DNA of 64,000 nt. It comes from Yamagishiella unicocca (taxonomy: Eukaryota > Chlorophyta > Chlorophyceae > Chlamydomonadales > Volvocaceae). Position 1 is the stretch's first letter; each line of letters starts with the position of its first letter. A program made the position numbers and the translations under genes. Below, piece after piece: positions 1 through 13,000 of this stretch. The notes under the pieces are model-generated. The model was not told the DNA's origin, made no database searches, and worked only from the letters and a program-made list of their open reading frames with translations. Location of the stretch: positions 1 through 64,000 of the forward strand of contig BDSL01000024.1 of assembly GCA_003116995.1 (NCBI GenBank), given 5' to 3'.

Positions 1-1102
1 CCAACGACCAACCAGAAGTCCGTCCATCAGCACTGCAGTTACCGCATCAACAGCCAAGTTACAAAAATTCCATGAGCACTAAGGCAAACTCTTAGCTGTC
101 GCCCGCAGGCATCGATCGGTAGTTCGAAGCACGGAATTCCTGTCGGCAGTGAACGACGACATGTGCCAGGGGTCAGCCTGCCCTACCTGCCCCGCGCCCC
201 TCCATCCAGCAGCATGGCATGCGCGGTCCAGCAGCGGTGCTAGGGGATCACATATCCCAGGTGAGCAGTGGGAGGAAGGCTGCACTTATGCGCAGCCAGC
301 AAGTAAGTTTCGCAATTGGCGAAGGGCGAACTGCGACGAAGCCTACAAGCTTACATGCGTGATCAGCGATCAAACCACACGACTAAATCAATGTCGCAGG
401 TTACAATAACCGAGCAATAGGAATGTCTCGCTCTGCTATATGCAACCCGGGGTCAAACCGGGATCGCGAGTAGACCCAATGTATGCAAGTTCCAATGTCA
501 GTATGCGCGCATGTACCCATTGTCGTCATGGATGTAACCAATTGCGCACACACACGTGCCACTCACACGCGCCGATATGTACACGGAACCCCTACCTCCC
601 TAATATGCAGCGTACGACCATCCAGAAGGTAAGGCGACACCGCATGGCGACTCACGGGTCGCTGTATGTGCAACGGAATATGTACCGCGTATATGTAGCA
701 TATGTAGCAAAAAGAAGTGTGCAAAACGGCGGCCGGAGGGCGGACCGGACATGCCTCTCGCCGGACAAGCTCCGAAGGACAGCCCTCACCCAAGGCGACT
801 GTGCAAGTGCATAACAACGCTCGAAGATGCATATAATCTCTCCACGTAAACCCTGCACTGTATGTACAACGCGGTACGTACTGTAACAGAATATCTATGT
901 ATGGTATCGAGTCACTCAAACGTAGTGATCGACACAATGTGCTATACAGATCATATGTACCGCTATCAAGTAAGGTCGGCAGCCTACAGTCCCAACGTTT
1001 CCACCAAAATCGGAAACCTTGTCATGTATAATCACAACCTATAAAAATCTTCGTCACACAATTACATTTGCTTTGTTCCCATACAGACATCAAATGCCTT
1101 GC
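1..1102. other. 3' flank of left HRGP copy, no gene seen
   Basis: This is relatively AT-rich DNA downstream of the HRGP stop. Several ORFs are open in both duplicates, but without splice signals, codon bias or recognisable domains. A TGTAA motif on the minus strand (1,062-1,066), about 37 nt beyond the gene's stop, is a possible polyadenylation signal. Bases about 300-345 share a roughly 40-bp stretch with 17,171-17,215. Confidence 0.5.
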
Positions 1103-4100
1103 TTAGCACGCGCTCTGGACTGCCAGGTGGAGAGCCAGCCAGACCTTGGCTGATGACGTTCGTGAACCGCTGAGCGCCAGCTCAACCTCAAAGCTGGCCG
1201 GGCCCCTCAGGGGACTGCAGGCACCGGTACGGCAGTTGGCATCCAAGAGCCTGCGGCCAGGTATGTACGAACGAACAAATAGAGGGTTAGACACCAGGGG
1301 GGACTACTGCGTGACTGCTAGCTGCATCGCGGGAATAATAACTAACAGTGCAATGAGTAACAAGGAACAAGCATCGTTGGACGGGCCTTGGCGGCCGCAG
1401 CCAAGGGGCCTAATAGAGCGCACATGCCCATGACGAAGCACGCACAACGAAGGACACAAGCAGTGCAGAAGCGGGCAGCTGGGGGTGCGTGAGCGCTTGT
1501 GCTTACCGGGTGCTGAAGAGGTTAAGTCAGAGTATCCCAAGTACATGTGCACGGCGGTGGCGGCGAGGTTGGAGTTGGGGATGGTGCCGGTGAAGCGGGC
1601 GGTGAGGTAGCTCGAGCTCACGCTGGTCCTGTGAGGTTAGTTGGGATGCAGGGGGCCGTCAGGTCGATCAGTCGAGACTGTCATACTGGGTGTGTGTATG
1701 CACGGGTCTTGATAAACAAACAGACGATTCCCTGGCAACTGTATTCCATGCATGGCAGGTCTATCTATTCCCCGGCAGCTTTAACCCCTGGCATCCGCTT
1801 AATGTTATGATGAGCAGTTGAATCGCATGCCCCGCCGCCTCACAACGGATGCATGGGATACACGCGTACGCAGGGAGGAGTCACCTAGCTTGCTTGCAAC
1901 TCACACACTGATCGCCAGGCCGCCGAAAGAGAAGCCCTTGGCGGGGTCGTTGTCCGCGCAGCCGGCGCAAATGAAGACCGAGTTGGCCTGCGTGTAGTAC
2001 GTCTGGCCCACCGGTGGCACTGCTACGCTGAAGCTGCCGCCCCACCTGCAGCAAGCACATGAATGCGACCCGGCAAGAATTCAAACTTGTTGCCGCAAAG
2101 TCCCGACAGCTGCTCAAGTAAGGCACCCATCCATTCCCCCCCTGCGGACAACCAGCCAGGAAGTAGTGCAACTCACTTGTTATTGTCAGTCACTGGCGAC
2201 CAAGTGAAAGCCACATCCTGTCCGTTTGAACTGACGGTGGATCCATTTCCATAGACAGCTGGTGCAGGGTAGCGCGGAAAGCCCCATGCGGAATCAGAGC
2301 AGCTGAGGAGGGGGCCGGGCGGTTGTGGGCTGGGTGGCGCCGGAGGTCGCGGGCTGGGTGGAGGTGGCTAGGTGGTGGCGGCGGTGGGCTGGGTGGTGGA
2401 GGGCTGGGTGGTGGTGAGCTAGGAGGCGGCGGGCTGGGAGGAGGCGGGCTTGGCGGCGGTGGTGGTGGTGGGCTTGGGGGTGGCGGCGACGGGGGACTGG
2501 GTGGCGGCGGTGGCGGTGGGCTCGGCGGCGGTGGGCTGGGTGGTGGTGGGCTCGGCGGCGGCGGAGGAGGACTGGGAGGATGAGGGCTCGGCGGCGGTGG
2601 GCTCGGCGGCGGTGGCTGGGTGGCGGTGGGCTGGGCGGTGGAGGGCTGGGAGGTGGTGGGCTCGGCGGCGGTGGTGATGGGCTAGGCGGTGGCGGCGGCG
2701 GTGGACTGGGTGGCGGCGGTGGCGGCGGGCTGGGTGGGGGTGGGCTCGGCGGCGGCGGCGGAGGAGGACTGGGAGGAGGAGGGCTCGGCGGCGGTGGGCT
2801 TGGCGGCGGTGGGCTGGGTGGCGGGGGCTGGGCGGTGGAGGGCTCGGCGGCGGTGGTGGTGGTGGCTTGGCGGTGGCGGCGGCAGGGACTGGGTGGCGGC
2901 GGTGGCGGCGGGCTCGGCGGCGGTGGGCTGGGTGGTGGTGGGCTCGGCGGCGGAGGAGGAGGAGGACTGGGAGGAGGAGGGCTGGGCGGCGGTGGGCTGG
3001 GTGGTGGTGGGCTGGGCGGTGGAGGGCTCGGCGGCGGTGGTGGTGGTGGTCTTGGCGGTGGCGGCGGCGGGGGACTGGGTGGCGGCGGTGGCGGCGGGCT
3101 CGGCGGCGGTGGGCTGGGTGGTGGAGGGCTCGGCGGCGGCGGCGGCGACGGCGGACTGGGCGGCGGCGGACTGGGAGGAGATGGGCTGGGAGGCGGAGGA
3201 GGCGGCGGGCTCGGGGGCGGGGGAGGGGAGGGCTGGGAGGTGGTGGGCTCGGCGGCGGTGGTGGTGGGCTTGGCGGTGGCGGCGGCGGTGGACTGGGTGG
3301 CGGTGGTGGCGGTGGGCTGGGAGGTGGTGGGCTCGGCGGCGGTGGTGGTGGGCTTGGCGGTGGCGGCGGCAGTGGACTGGGTGGCGGCGGTGGCGGCGGG
3401 CTCGGCGGCGGTGGGCTGGGTGGTGGTGGGCTCGGCGGCGGAGGAGGAGGAGGACTGGGAGGAGGAGGGCTCGGCGGCGGTGGGCTGGGCGGCGGTGGGC
3501 TGGGTGGTGGTGGGCTGGGCGGTGGAGGGCTCGGCGGCGGTGGTGGTGGTGGGCTTGGCGGTGGCGGCGGCGGGGGACTGGGTGGCGGCGGTGGCGGCGG
3601 GCTCGGCGGCGGTGGGCTGGGTGGTGATGGGCTCGGCGGCGGCGGCGGCGGACTGGGCGGCGGCGGACTGGGAGGAAATGGGCTGGGAGGCGGAGGAGGC
3701 GGCGGGTTCGGGGGCGGGGGAGGCGGTGGGCTGGGTGGTGTTGGGCTGGGCGGTGGAGGGCTCGGCGGCGGTGGTGGTGGTGGGCTTGGCGGTGGCGGCG
3801 GCGGTGGACTGGGTGGCGGCGGTGGCGGTGGGCTCGGCGGCGGTGGGCTGGGTGGTGATGGGCTCGGCGGCGGCGGCGGCGGACTGGGCGGCGGCGGATT
3901 GGGAGGAGATGGGCTGGGAGGCGGAGAAGGCGGCGGGCTCGGGGGCGGGGGAGGTGGAGGGCTGGGAGGTGGTGGGCTCGGCGGCGGTGGTGGTGGGCTT
4001 GGCGGTGGCGGCGGCGGGGGACTGGGTGGCGGTGGTGGCGGTGGTGGCGGTGGGCTCGGCGGCGGTGGGCTGGGTGGTGGTGGGCTCGGCGGCGGAGGAG

Positions 4101-5450
4101 GAGGACTGGGAGGAGGAGGGCTAGGTGCGGCGGGCTGGGCGGCGGTGGGCTGGGTGGCGGTGGGCTGGGCGGTGGAGGGCTCGGCGGCGGTGGGCTGGGC
4201 GGTGGAGGGCTCGGCGGCGGTGGTGGCGGAGGACTGGGAGGAGGGCTAGGTGGCGGGGGCTCGGCGGCGGCGGGCTGGGCGGTGGTGGGCTGGGTGGCGG
4301 TGGGCTGGGCGGTGGTGGCGGAGGAGGACTGGGTGGTGGCGGTGGCGGCGGGCTTGGTGGCGGTGGGCTTGGTGGTGGTGGGCTTGGCGGAGGCGGCGGC
4401 GGACTGGGCGGCGGCGGACTGGGCGGCGGTGGGCTGGGAGGCGGAGGAGGCGGCGGGCTCGGCGGCGGGGGAGGGGAGGGCTGGGTGGTGGTGGGCTTGG
4501 TGGTGACGGCGGCGGGGGACTGGTGGGCGGCGGGCTAGGTGGCAGAGGCGAGGGCGGGCGAGGACTTGGCGGCGGGCTCGGGGGCTTTGGGCTCGGCGGC
4601 AGGGGCGGAGGATTCGGGGGAGGTGGGCTCGGCGCGCGGCAGCTCGGGACAGTGGATAGGTCGACACTTAGGCCGCACACCGCCGTGCCTCCAGATGGCG
4701 CACATCCACCCATAGGGCCCCCGCAGCACTGGTTGGGACCATTACCGACGCCAGAGCAGGAGGAGCTGGGCAAGTTGCCCGCGAGCACCCCGTCGTGGAT
4801 CTGTGTCCATATGGGGGGGCAGCGGGGGCCGAAAGTAAGGCTTTGGTTCGGAAGCAGGCTCGGGGACTTTGTTCGTCCACTTCTGTTGTGAACCGACTCT
4901 TAGGCGGACCTGTTTATGACCGCCATCAAATGGAGCTTCGTGGACCTGCAAGGCACCTGTACGACACGCGCATGTGCACGCACCCCGCCGATCGCACCTG
5001 GATCGGCAGCATGGTGAGGTTGGAGGGGATGGTGTAGGCAAAGGTGGACACCGTGTCGCAGTTGTAGGGTTTTACGATCCCTGTCGCTCCACAGTCGACC
5101 AAGGAGCATTCGCTGGAGCGGCAGCAGGCCCAGCTGAAGGTGCCGCTCTTGCAACCGCCCAGGTTGAAGGAGACGATCCGCGTTCCGCTGGTCGTGTTGA
5201 CATTGGAGCAGCTGACGTTGAGGCAGCCCTGGCCGGTGTAGACGGTGCTGTTGCTGCCGGTGAAGCTGCTGCAGGTGAGACACGTCGACGCCTGCTGCAA
5301 CGAACGCCGGCCGAAGGATGCTGCGGCTGCTGGTGGTGCAGTAAGCAGGAAGAGGAAAGAGGCTGCGAGACAGAGCATGAGCGCCCGGGGAACTGGGGCC
5401 TCGCTCCGAGCTCGTCCTGCTGAAGGCATTCTGAGGCGACTGATGTGCAT
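1103..5450 (-). pseudogene. HRGP (pherophorin/extensin-like) gene, left copy, reading frame broken
   Basis: This is the homologue of the intact gene at 10,013-14,467, with the same five-exon layout: 4,998-5,450 (or from the second ATG at 5,429), 2,177-4,800, 1,905-2,045, 1,507-1,628 and 1,103-1,250. Exon 1 is intact and gives a signal peptide plus a Cys-rich head with several N-x-S/T sequons. In exon 2 a G-run at 4,471-4,480 is one base shorter than in the other copy. The SPPP frame is lost there and meets a stop at 4,246. Further frame switches are visible near 4,250, 4,125 and 3,220. In the last exon a C-run near 1,210 is one base shorter, giving a stop 15 codons into that exon. Exon 2 differs from the intact copy by 51 bases, a multiple of three, so the indels cancel in total although the frame is lost inside. 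It is either a decaying duplicate or the site of assembly errors. The homopolymer nature of every lesion keeps the second option open. The promoter copy is identical to that of the intact gene, so it may still be transcribed. Confidence 0.65.
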
Positions 5451-5473
5451 AGGTTGAGGACTTGTAACTGAAC

Positions 5474-5481
5474 TATTTAAA
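5474..5481 (-). promoter_or_regulatory. TATA-like box of left HRGP copy
   Basis: TTTAAATA on the minus strand lies only about 25 nt upstream of the first ATG (5,450). A transcription start 25-30 nt downstream of the box would fall on or past that ATG, so translation more likely starts at the second ATG (5,429). Confidence 0.5.
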
Positions 5482-8400
5482 GAACCTGTGGCTTACACAC
5501 TAAACCACTGTAAACGGGGGGGGGGGGTGTTTTGGGCCGTTCGGGTCCGATCTCCCCGACTCCCAACGGGGCCGCCGTAACCGCGCTTGGGCAGCATGCC
5601 TTGCTCGGATTTCTATTGCAATAAACGCGGCATGCACCAATCTGCGTCTGCGACATGAATTGAGGAGGGATGACGGCGATTCGTCGAGTGATGTACGTTG
5701 CGGCAGTTTCGGCGGTTGTCAACACGCTACAGCCTGCCAATCCCGTATGGCCGCCACAGCCCGCACCATACCTAGCGTTGGGCATGAGTCTTTGTCGATG
5801 GCGCAATTGATGAAGCTAGCTAAAACCGGACAGGTGTGACAGCCAGTCTATGGCGGATGCAAAGCTTTTCTACGGGGCCGTTTCGTTCGCGCGCGTTCGT
5901 TATGCCTTCTAGACGTTACGACCACCACGAGGTGCCTCAGCAATCCGATTTTTCTAACAACAAAATAAGGGAATATGATAATTGCGCCATTCGCAACTTT
6001 GCCAAGAAAGTCGAGACCTCTCAATACTGTACCGGTAGCCCTCTGCAGCTGTCCATTAGGAACGATCCTTTCAACGACTCGCCTGCCCATCACGAGGCTT
6101 CTTTCTTGCGTAGTTGTGACGCGTGTGGTTGCCAGTCTTTAACATACAACGCCGGGGCAAGGTTAGGTGGCTCGCAGCGCTACCCGTCCCCTTTCGGAGG
6201 CGGGTCCGGGAAATCGATATATATATACTGTAATATTTAAGTACTTGTGAGCTTGCGCTGTGGGATGCATAGCGAGCGAACGGGCTGTCACTTGATTTAA
6301 ACGATTTTCAAAAGCGGGCCCTAGCGGACTAGCGGGCCAATTGTAATTCGTAACATATTTTTTCCGGAAAGCAGCACGGGGTGTCCGCCCATGACGCACT
6401 GACGGAAGAAGGGACGGCAAGGATGTGAGCACACCTTGCGAAACCTCAACGGTTGGAACCCTTCCTCAGCGGTCGTTTACCGTGTTTGCGCACTTCCGCG
6501 TCGCAGGCTCCCAGTGTGGTCGACACGATGCGTCGTCGTAGGGGCGGGGAAGAGCCAGCCAGGACGCCACGAGGCAGGCACGCACGGACAGCGCACGCAA
6601 GAGGAGACCCCAGCGACGCGCACGCTTGCACGGCAGACGCGCCTGGGTGTCGCCAGCGGCGCAGAGCTGGCGGGGCCTGGTGTCGTACCATGAGCCGGTT
6701 GTTGTTGTTGACCGCTCATCGTGCCGGACACCGCGCCAGTAGTGTTCCATCCAGCTGCGCACCGTACATAATTACGTGTTGTGCACGAACTGCGACCTTG
6801 GCGTGTATGTGGCCCGACGAAAACAAACAGCTATTTTGAGCCTCATGGGGCTTCGGTCAGCACGCAGTAAAGGAACAGAACCTGGGGCTTGTTGAGCCTA
6901 CTGTAAAACAAAGGCTAGTGGGCGGTGGCGGCCGTGCCGGCAGGGCGGCTGCGACCTGGTGACGCCGCAGCGGCTGCACCAGCAGTCCGTCGAGGAACGG
7001 CCGCCGCGGCGGCGACTGTCACCCATCCAGGTCGCTGCTGCCTGCTGCTGTCCGGGCGCACCCAGCGGGGTCCGTGCTGCGGCAGCAAGCGGGGCTATCT
7101 ACACCATCGTCAGGGGCGCTGCGATCGCGGCCTCCGAGGCCGGCAACCCACCTCCCCGCCCTCCAGTCCCCACCTGCTGGCGGAACCGCCCTGTAGCCCC
7201 CACCTGCCGGCGACACGGGTGGCAGTCGAACACCCCACGGCCACATTAATCCAAGCGGCCGACCAGGTCCGGTCACGCACGTGGACGCACGTTCTGCTGC
7301 GGGCCTTACACTCGTACGGCAGCCCCTTGAATCTCCGCTTCATCAATGGAAGCGGAGGCGATGACTGATGCGGAGAGCAGCCCAGTAAACTATCAACATC
7401 CCGTGAATGCGAACGAAGAGAGCAGTGTGCCCGGCAAAGAAGCCCGTCCTGTTTCGTGTAAGCCATTTTGGGAAATGTAGACTGACCTAAAGAACGACAA
7501 GGAAAGACCGGGGGCGAGCGAGCACAGGTGGCGAGCATCAGGGGGGGCCGGTGTGGGGCGGTGCGGGTCCCTAGGAAATACCGGTAGCTCCGTACCTACT
7601 GAGGGGTCAGTTCGTTGGCGGTTGACGATTGGTGAGCTGCTGGGCACCGAGCGAACGAGCGAGGGGGGCCTGTCCCCATCCTTGTGCCTTGTGATGGGTG
7701 GGTGGATGGCCCCCACACGCCAGCGGCTGGCGGGGCGGGCATGTAGGGCCTCGTGCACCAGTGGGTTCGTGGACTAACTGCAGCTCCTCATGTATGCATT
7801 GCGCCACCGGTGCAAGCACAGCCGCTGCTGCCGCTGCTGCTGCCAGCTGACGGCTCACAGCTGCCTGCCCCCCGCTGCCCCGCGGGAGGACGGAGAGGCG
7901 TACGTCCTCAAGGTCGCAACCGCCGCAGGCCAACTGGCCACGCTGCGCCGCCTGGGGCCGGGTTGGTCGCACCTCTCCTCGGAGCCGGAGGGATGGCTGC
8001 TGATGCTGGCGGGGCTGGAAGGGGGACCGGGCCCGTGTGTTGCTGTACAGTACGTGACCCTAGGCTTCCACCGCCGCGCCCAACTAGAACCTAGTACTAT
8101 ATTACTTAAGCCAGACGAACAATCCCGGTTTCGGTGGTTCAGCCGCTCCCTTATTGCTGGCGGGGCTCGAAGGGGGAACGGGAAAGTCTTTGGGCCTTGC
8201 CTGCGTGAACGTTGCTAGCAAGAGGGAGGTACAAGTGCAAAGGGGGCAGTGCTCGCGTGTTACGGACGCGGCGTGTAGCAGTGTAGCGGACGCTGAGCGT
8301 TGCAGTGAAGCGGTGTCGCAGTGCTGCAGTTCGTTCCTTTTGTGTTGGATTTCTTGGCTCTTACTAGGATGCGCATAGCATTGCCAATATATCTAATCCT

Positions 8401-8908
8401 AGTAATGTCTAGGTGTCTTATCCTTGTAAGGTCTAGGTGTCCTACGAGGAACAATCCACTTATTGCTTACCTGCGTGTGGCTGCCTGTTCCCTGTCACGT
8501 CGAGTCCCTCAATTTGCATTTTCAAAGGATCGACCGAGGCGACGCAACAGCTCTATATGTACATGTATACACTTATTAATGCAGAGCTTCAACCAGCAGG
8601 CGCCGTACCTGTGGTAGCTTGCTACCCATTGAGTTGACATTTTTACGCGCGGCCCAAGCGGATTCCGTCTGTATTTGGGAGGCTTTGCATCCATTATTAT
8701 GGCGAGCGGAATCGTAAAGTGTTGGATAGTGTCGTGCAAATCTGCGGACATGCGCTTCCACGTCCAAGGGACCCCTTCTGCCCTTCGTACTTGCCAGCAG
8801 GGACGCCATCAACAAACATAAACATGTTGTTGTAAGAATTGCGTTTGAACGGATTGTGTAGCGGTTGCGCCCGTAATTACCGGTACGCGTTTGCGCCCTA
8901 ACGTCCCT
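5482..8908. other. Upstream flank and unique spacer between the HRGP duplicates, no supported gene
   Basis: 5,482-6,628 is duplicated at 14.5-16.2 kb. 6,629-8,908 is unique in this window. A G-run lies at about 5,516-5,527. Short open stretches occur at 6,925-7,368 and 7,790-8,218 (plus). The second includes a plausible stretch beginning near 7,886, but no start, splice pattern or known domain supports a gene. The phrase GCTGGCGGGGCT is repeated at about 8,007 and 8,157. A roughly 20-bp element containing CTAGGTGTC recurs at about 8,405-8,440. Confidence 0.4.
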
Positions 8909-10012
8909 CCAACGACCAACCAGAAGTCCGTCCATCAGCACTGCAGTTACCGCATCAACAGCCAAGTTACAAAAATTCCATGAGCACTAAGGCAAACTCT
9001 TAGCTGTCGCCCGCAGGCATCGATCGGTAGTTCGAAACACGGAATTCCTGTCGGCAGTGAACGACGACATGTGCCAGGGGCCAGCCTGCCCTACCTGCCC
9101 CGCGCCCCTCCATCCAGCAGCATGGCATGCGCGGTCCAGCAGCGGTGCTAGGGGGATCGCATATCCCGGGTGATCAGTGGGAGGAAGGCTGCACTTATGC
9201 GCAGCCATCAAGTAAGTTTCGCAATTGGCAAAGGGCGAACTGCGACGAAGCCTACAAGCTTACATGCGTGATCAACGATCAAACCATACGACTAAATCAA
9301 TGTCGCAGGTTACAATAACCGAGCAACAGGAATGTCTCGCTCTGCTATATGCAACCCCGGGGTCAAACCGGGATCGCGAGTATACCCAATGTATGCAAGT
9401 TCCAATGTCAGTATGCGCGCATGTACCCATTGTCGTCATGGATGTAACCAATTGCGCACACACACGTGCCACTCACACGCGCCGATATGTACACGGAACC
9501 CCTACCTCCCTAATATGCAGCGTACGACCATCCAGAAGGTAAGGCGACACCGCATGGCGACTCATGGGTCGCTGTATGTGCAACGGAATATGTACCGCGT
9601 ATATGTAGCATATGTAGCAAAAAGAAGTGTGCAAAACGGCGGCCGGAGGGCAGACCGGACATGCCTCTCGCCGGACAAGCTCCGAAGGACAGCCCTCACC
9701 CAAGGCGACTATGCAAGTGCATAACAACGATCGAAGATGCAAATAATCCCTCCATGTAAACCCTGCTCTGTATGTACAACGCGGTACGTACTGTAACAGA
9801 ATATCTATGTATGGTATCGAGTCACTCAAACGTAGTGATCGACACAATGTGCTATACAGATCATATGTACCGCTATCAAGTAAGGTCGGCAGCCTACAGT
9901 CCCAACGTTTCCACCAAAATCGGGAATCTTGTCATGTATAATCACAACCTATAAAAATCTTCGTCACACAATTACATTTGCTTTGTTCCCATACAGACAT
10001 CAAAAGCCTTGC

Positions 10013-13000
10013 TTAGCACGCGCTCTGGACTGCCAGGTGGAGAGCCAGCCAGACCTTGGCTGATGACGTTCGCGAACCGCTGAGCGCCAGCTCAACCTCA
10101 AAGCTGGCCGGGCCCCTCAGGGGGACTACAGGCACCGGTACGGCAGTTGGCATCCAAGAGCCTGCGGCCAGGTATGTACGAACGAACAAATAGAGGGTTA
10201 GACACCAGGGGGGGACTACTGCGTGACTGCTAGCTGCAGCGCGGGCACAATAAACTAACAGTGCAATAAGTAACAAGGAACAAGCATCGTTGGACGGGCC
10301 TTGGCGGCCGCAGCCAAGGGGCCGGCCTAATAGAGCGCACATGCCCATGACAAAGCACGCACAACGAAGGACACAAGCGTTGCGCGCTTTCAACTTGAAT
10401 TATTTCCACGTGTACACATGCACACACGAGCAGTGCAGACGCGGGCAGCTGGGGGTGCGTGAGCGCTTGTGCTTACCGGGTGCTGAAGAGGTTAAGTCGG
10501 AGTATCCCAAGTACATGTGCACGGCGGTGGCGGCGAGGTTGGAGTTGGGGATGGTGCCGGTGAAGCGGGCGGTGAGGTAGCTCGAGCTCACGCTGGTCCT
10601 GTGAGGTTAGTTGGGGATGCAGGGGGCCGTCAGGTCGATCAGTCGAGACCGTCACCCAGGGTGTATGTATGCACAGGTCTTGATAAACAAACAGGTGATT
10701 CCCTGGCAACTGTATTCCATGCATGGCAGGTCTATCTATCCCCCGGCAGCTTTAATCCCTGGCAGCCGCTTAATGTTATGATGAGCAGTTGAATCGCATG
10801 CCCGCCGCCTCACAACGGATGCATGGGATACACGCGCACGCAGGGAGGAGCCACCTAGCTTGCAACTCACACACTGATCGCCAGGCCGCCGAAAGAGAAG
10901 CCCTTGGCCGGGTCATTCTTGGCGCAGCCGGCGCAGATGAAGACCGAGTTGGCCTGCGTGTAGTACGTCTGGCCCACCGGTGGCACTGCTACGCTGAAGC
11001 TGCCGCCCCACCTGCAGCAAGCACATGAATGCGACCCGGCAAGAATTCAAAATTGTTTCCGCTAAGTCCCGACAGCTGCTCAAGTAAGGCACCCATCCAT
11101 TCCCCCCCTGCGGACAACCAGCCAGGAAGCAGTGCAACTCACTTGTTATTGTCAGTCACTGGCGACCAAGTGAAAGCCACATCCTGTCCGTTTGAACTGA
11201 CGGTGGATCCATTTCCATAGACAGCTGGTGCAGGGTAGCGCGGAAAGCCCCATGCGGAATCAGAGCAGCTGAGGACGGGGCCGGGCGGTTGTGGGCTGGG
11301 TGGCGCCGGCGGTCGCGGGCTGGGTGGTGGTGGGCTAGGTGGTGGCGGCGGTGGGCTGGGTGGTGGAGGGCTGGGTGGTGGTGGGCTAGGAGGCGGCGGC
11401 AGTGGGCTGGGTGGTGGAGGGCTGGGAGGAGGCGGGCTTGGCGGCGGTGGTGGTGGTGGGCTTGGGGGTGGCGGCGACGGGGGACTGGGTGGCGGCGGTG
11501 GCGGTGGGCTCGGCGGCGGTGGGCTGGGTGGTGGTGGGCTCGGCGGCGGAGGAGGAGGACTGGGAGGATGAGGGCTGGGCGGCGGTGGGCTCGGCGGCGG
11601 TGGGCTGGGTGGCGGTGGGCTGGGCGGTGGAGGGCTGGGAGGTGGTGGGCTCGGCGGCGGTGGTGATGGGCTTGGCGGTGGCGGCGGCGGTGGACTGGGT
11701 GGCGGCGGTGGCGGTGGGCTGGGTGGTGGTGGGCTCGGCGGCGGAGGAGGAGGACTGGGAGGAGGAGGGCTCGGCGGCGGTGGGCTTGGCGGCGGTGGGC
11801 TGGGTGGCGAGGGGCTGGGCGGTGGAGGGCTCGGCGGCGGTGGTGGTGGTGGTGGGCTTGGCGGTGGCGGCGGCAGGGGACTGGGTGGCGGCGGTGGCGG
11901 CGGGCTCGGCGGCGGTGGTGGTGGTGGGCTCGGCGGCGGTGGGCTGGGTGGTGATGGGCTCGGCGGGGGCGGCGGCGGACTGGGCGGCGGCGGACTGGGA
12001 GGAGATGGGCTGGGAGGCGGAGGAGGCGGAGGGCTCGGGGGCGGAGGAGGGGGAGGGCTGGGAGGAGGGCTAGGTGGCGGTGGTGGCGGAGGACTGGGAG
12101 GAGGGCTAGGTGGCTGTGGTGATGGGCTTGGCGGTGGCGGCGGCGGTGGACTGGGTGGCGGCGGTGGCGGTGGGCTCGGCGGCGGTGGGCTGGGTGGCGG
12201 TGGGCTCGGCGGCGGCGGAGGAGGAGGACTGGGAGGAGGGCTAGGTGGCGGTGGTGGCGGAGGACTGGGAGGAGGAGGGCTAGGTGGCGGCGGGCTGGGC
12301 GGTGGTGGGCTGGGTGGCGGTGGGCTGGGAGGTGGTGGGCTCGGCGGCGGTGGTGATGGGCTTGGCGGTGGCGGCGGCGGTGGACTGGGTGGCGGCGGTG
12401 GCGGCGGGCTCGGCGGCGGTGGGCTGGGCGGCGGTGGGCTCGGCGGCGGCGGAGGAGGAGGACTGGGAGGAGGGCTAGGTGGCGGTGGTGGCGGAGGACT
12501 GGGAGGAGGGCTAGGTGGCGGCGGGCTGGGCGGTGGTGGGCTGGGTGGCGGTGGGCTGGGCGGTGGAGGGCTCGGCGGCGGTGGTGGTGGTGGCCTTGGC
12601 GGTGGCGGCGGCGGGGGACTGGGTGGCGGCGGTGGCGGCGGGCTCGGCGGCGGCGGGCTGGGTGGTGGTGGGCTCGGCGGCGGCGGTGGAGGAGGACTGG
12701 GAGGAGGAGGACTGGGAGGAGATGGGCTGGGAGGAGGAGGAGGCGGCGGACTCGGGGGCGGGGGCGGGGGAGGGCTGGGAGGTGGTGGGCTCGGCGGCGG
12801 TGGTGGTGGGCTTGGCGGTGGCGGCGGCGGTGGACTGGGTGGCGGCGGTGGCGGTGGGCTCGGCGGCGGTGGGCTGGGTGGGGGTGGGCTCGGGGGCGGG
12901 GGAGGGGGAGGAGGGCTAGGTGGCGGCGGGCTGGGCGGCGGTGGGCTGGGCGGTGGAGGGCTCGGCGGCGGTGGTGGCGGAGGACTGGGAGGAGGAGGGC

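Larger units (their letters stand above)
1..6628. repeat. Left copy of tandem segmental duplication (continues beyond the window's left end)
   Basis: Bases 1-6,628 are repeated, nearly base for base in long stretches, at 8,909-16,233. The block holds about 1.1 kb of 3' flank, a whole HRGP gene and about 1.2 kb of 5' flank. Offsets change from 8,908 at the left edge to 9,017 at the gene start through many small indels in the proline-rod exon, and grow further through two insertions in the right copy. Homology ends near 6,628/16,233, where the two sequences diverge abruptly. The left limit is not visible. Confidence 0.95.

Noticed and set aside
440..814. 124-codon ORF kept in both duplicates (also at 9,332-9,724)
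   Set aside because: Conservation follows from the recent duplication. There is no codon bias, domain or splice context, and the opposite strand is equally open.
2323..4538. Very long Gly/Leu-, Ala/Val/Trp- and Arg-rich ORFs on the plus strand over the HRGP rod (also 11,289-13,555)
   Set aside because: They are antisense and alternate-frame readings of the SPPP codon repeat. The minus strand has signal peptide, Cys-rich head, splice sites and a tail in phase.
10867..10869. TGA as the end of the intact HRGP
   Set aside because: It lies inside a GTGAGT donor. Splicing there joins in phase to an exon reading TSVSSSYLTARFTGTIPNSN, and then to a fifth exon ending at 10,013.
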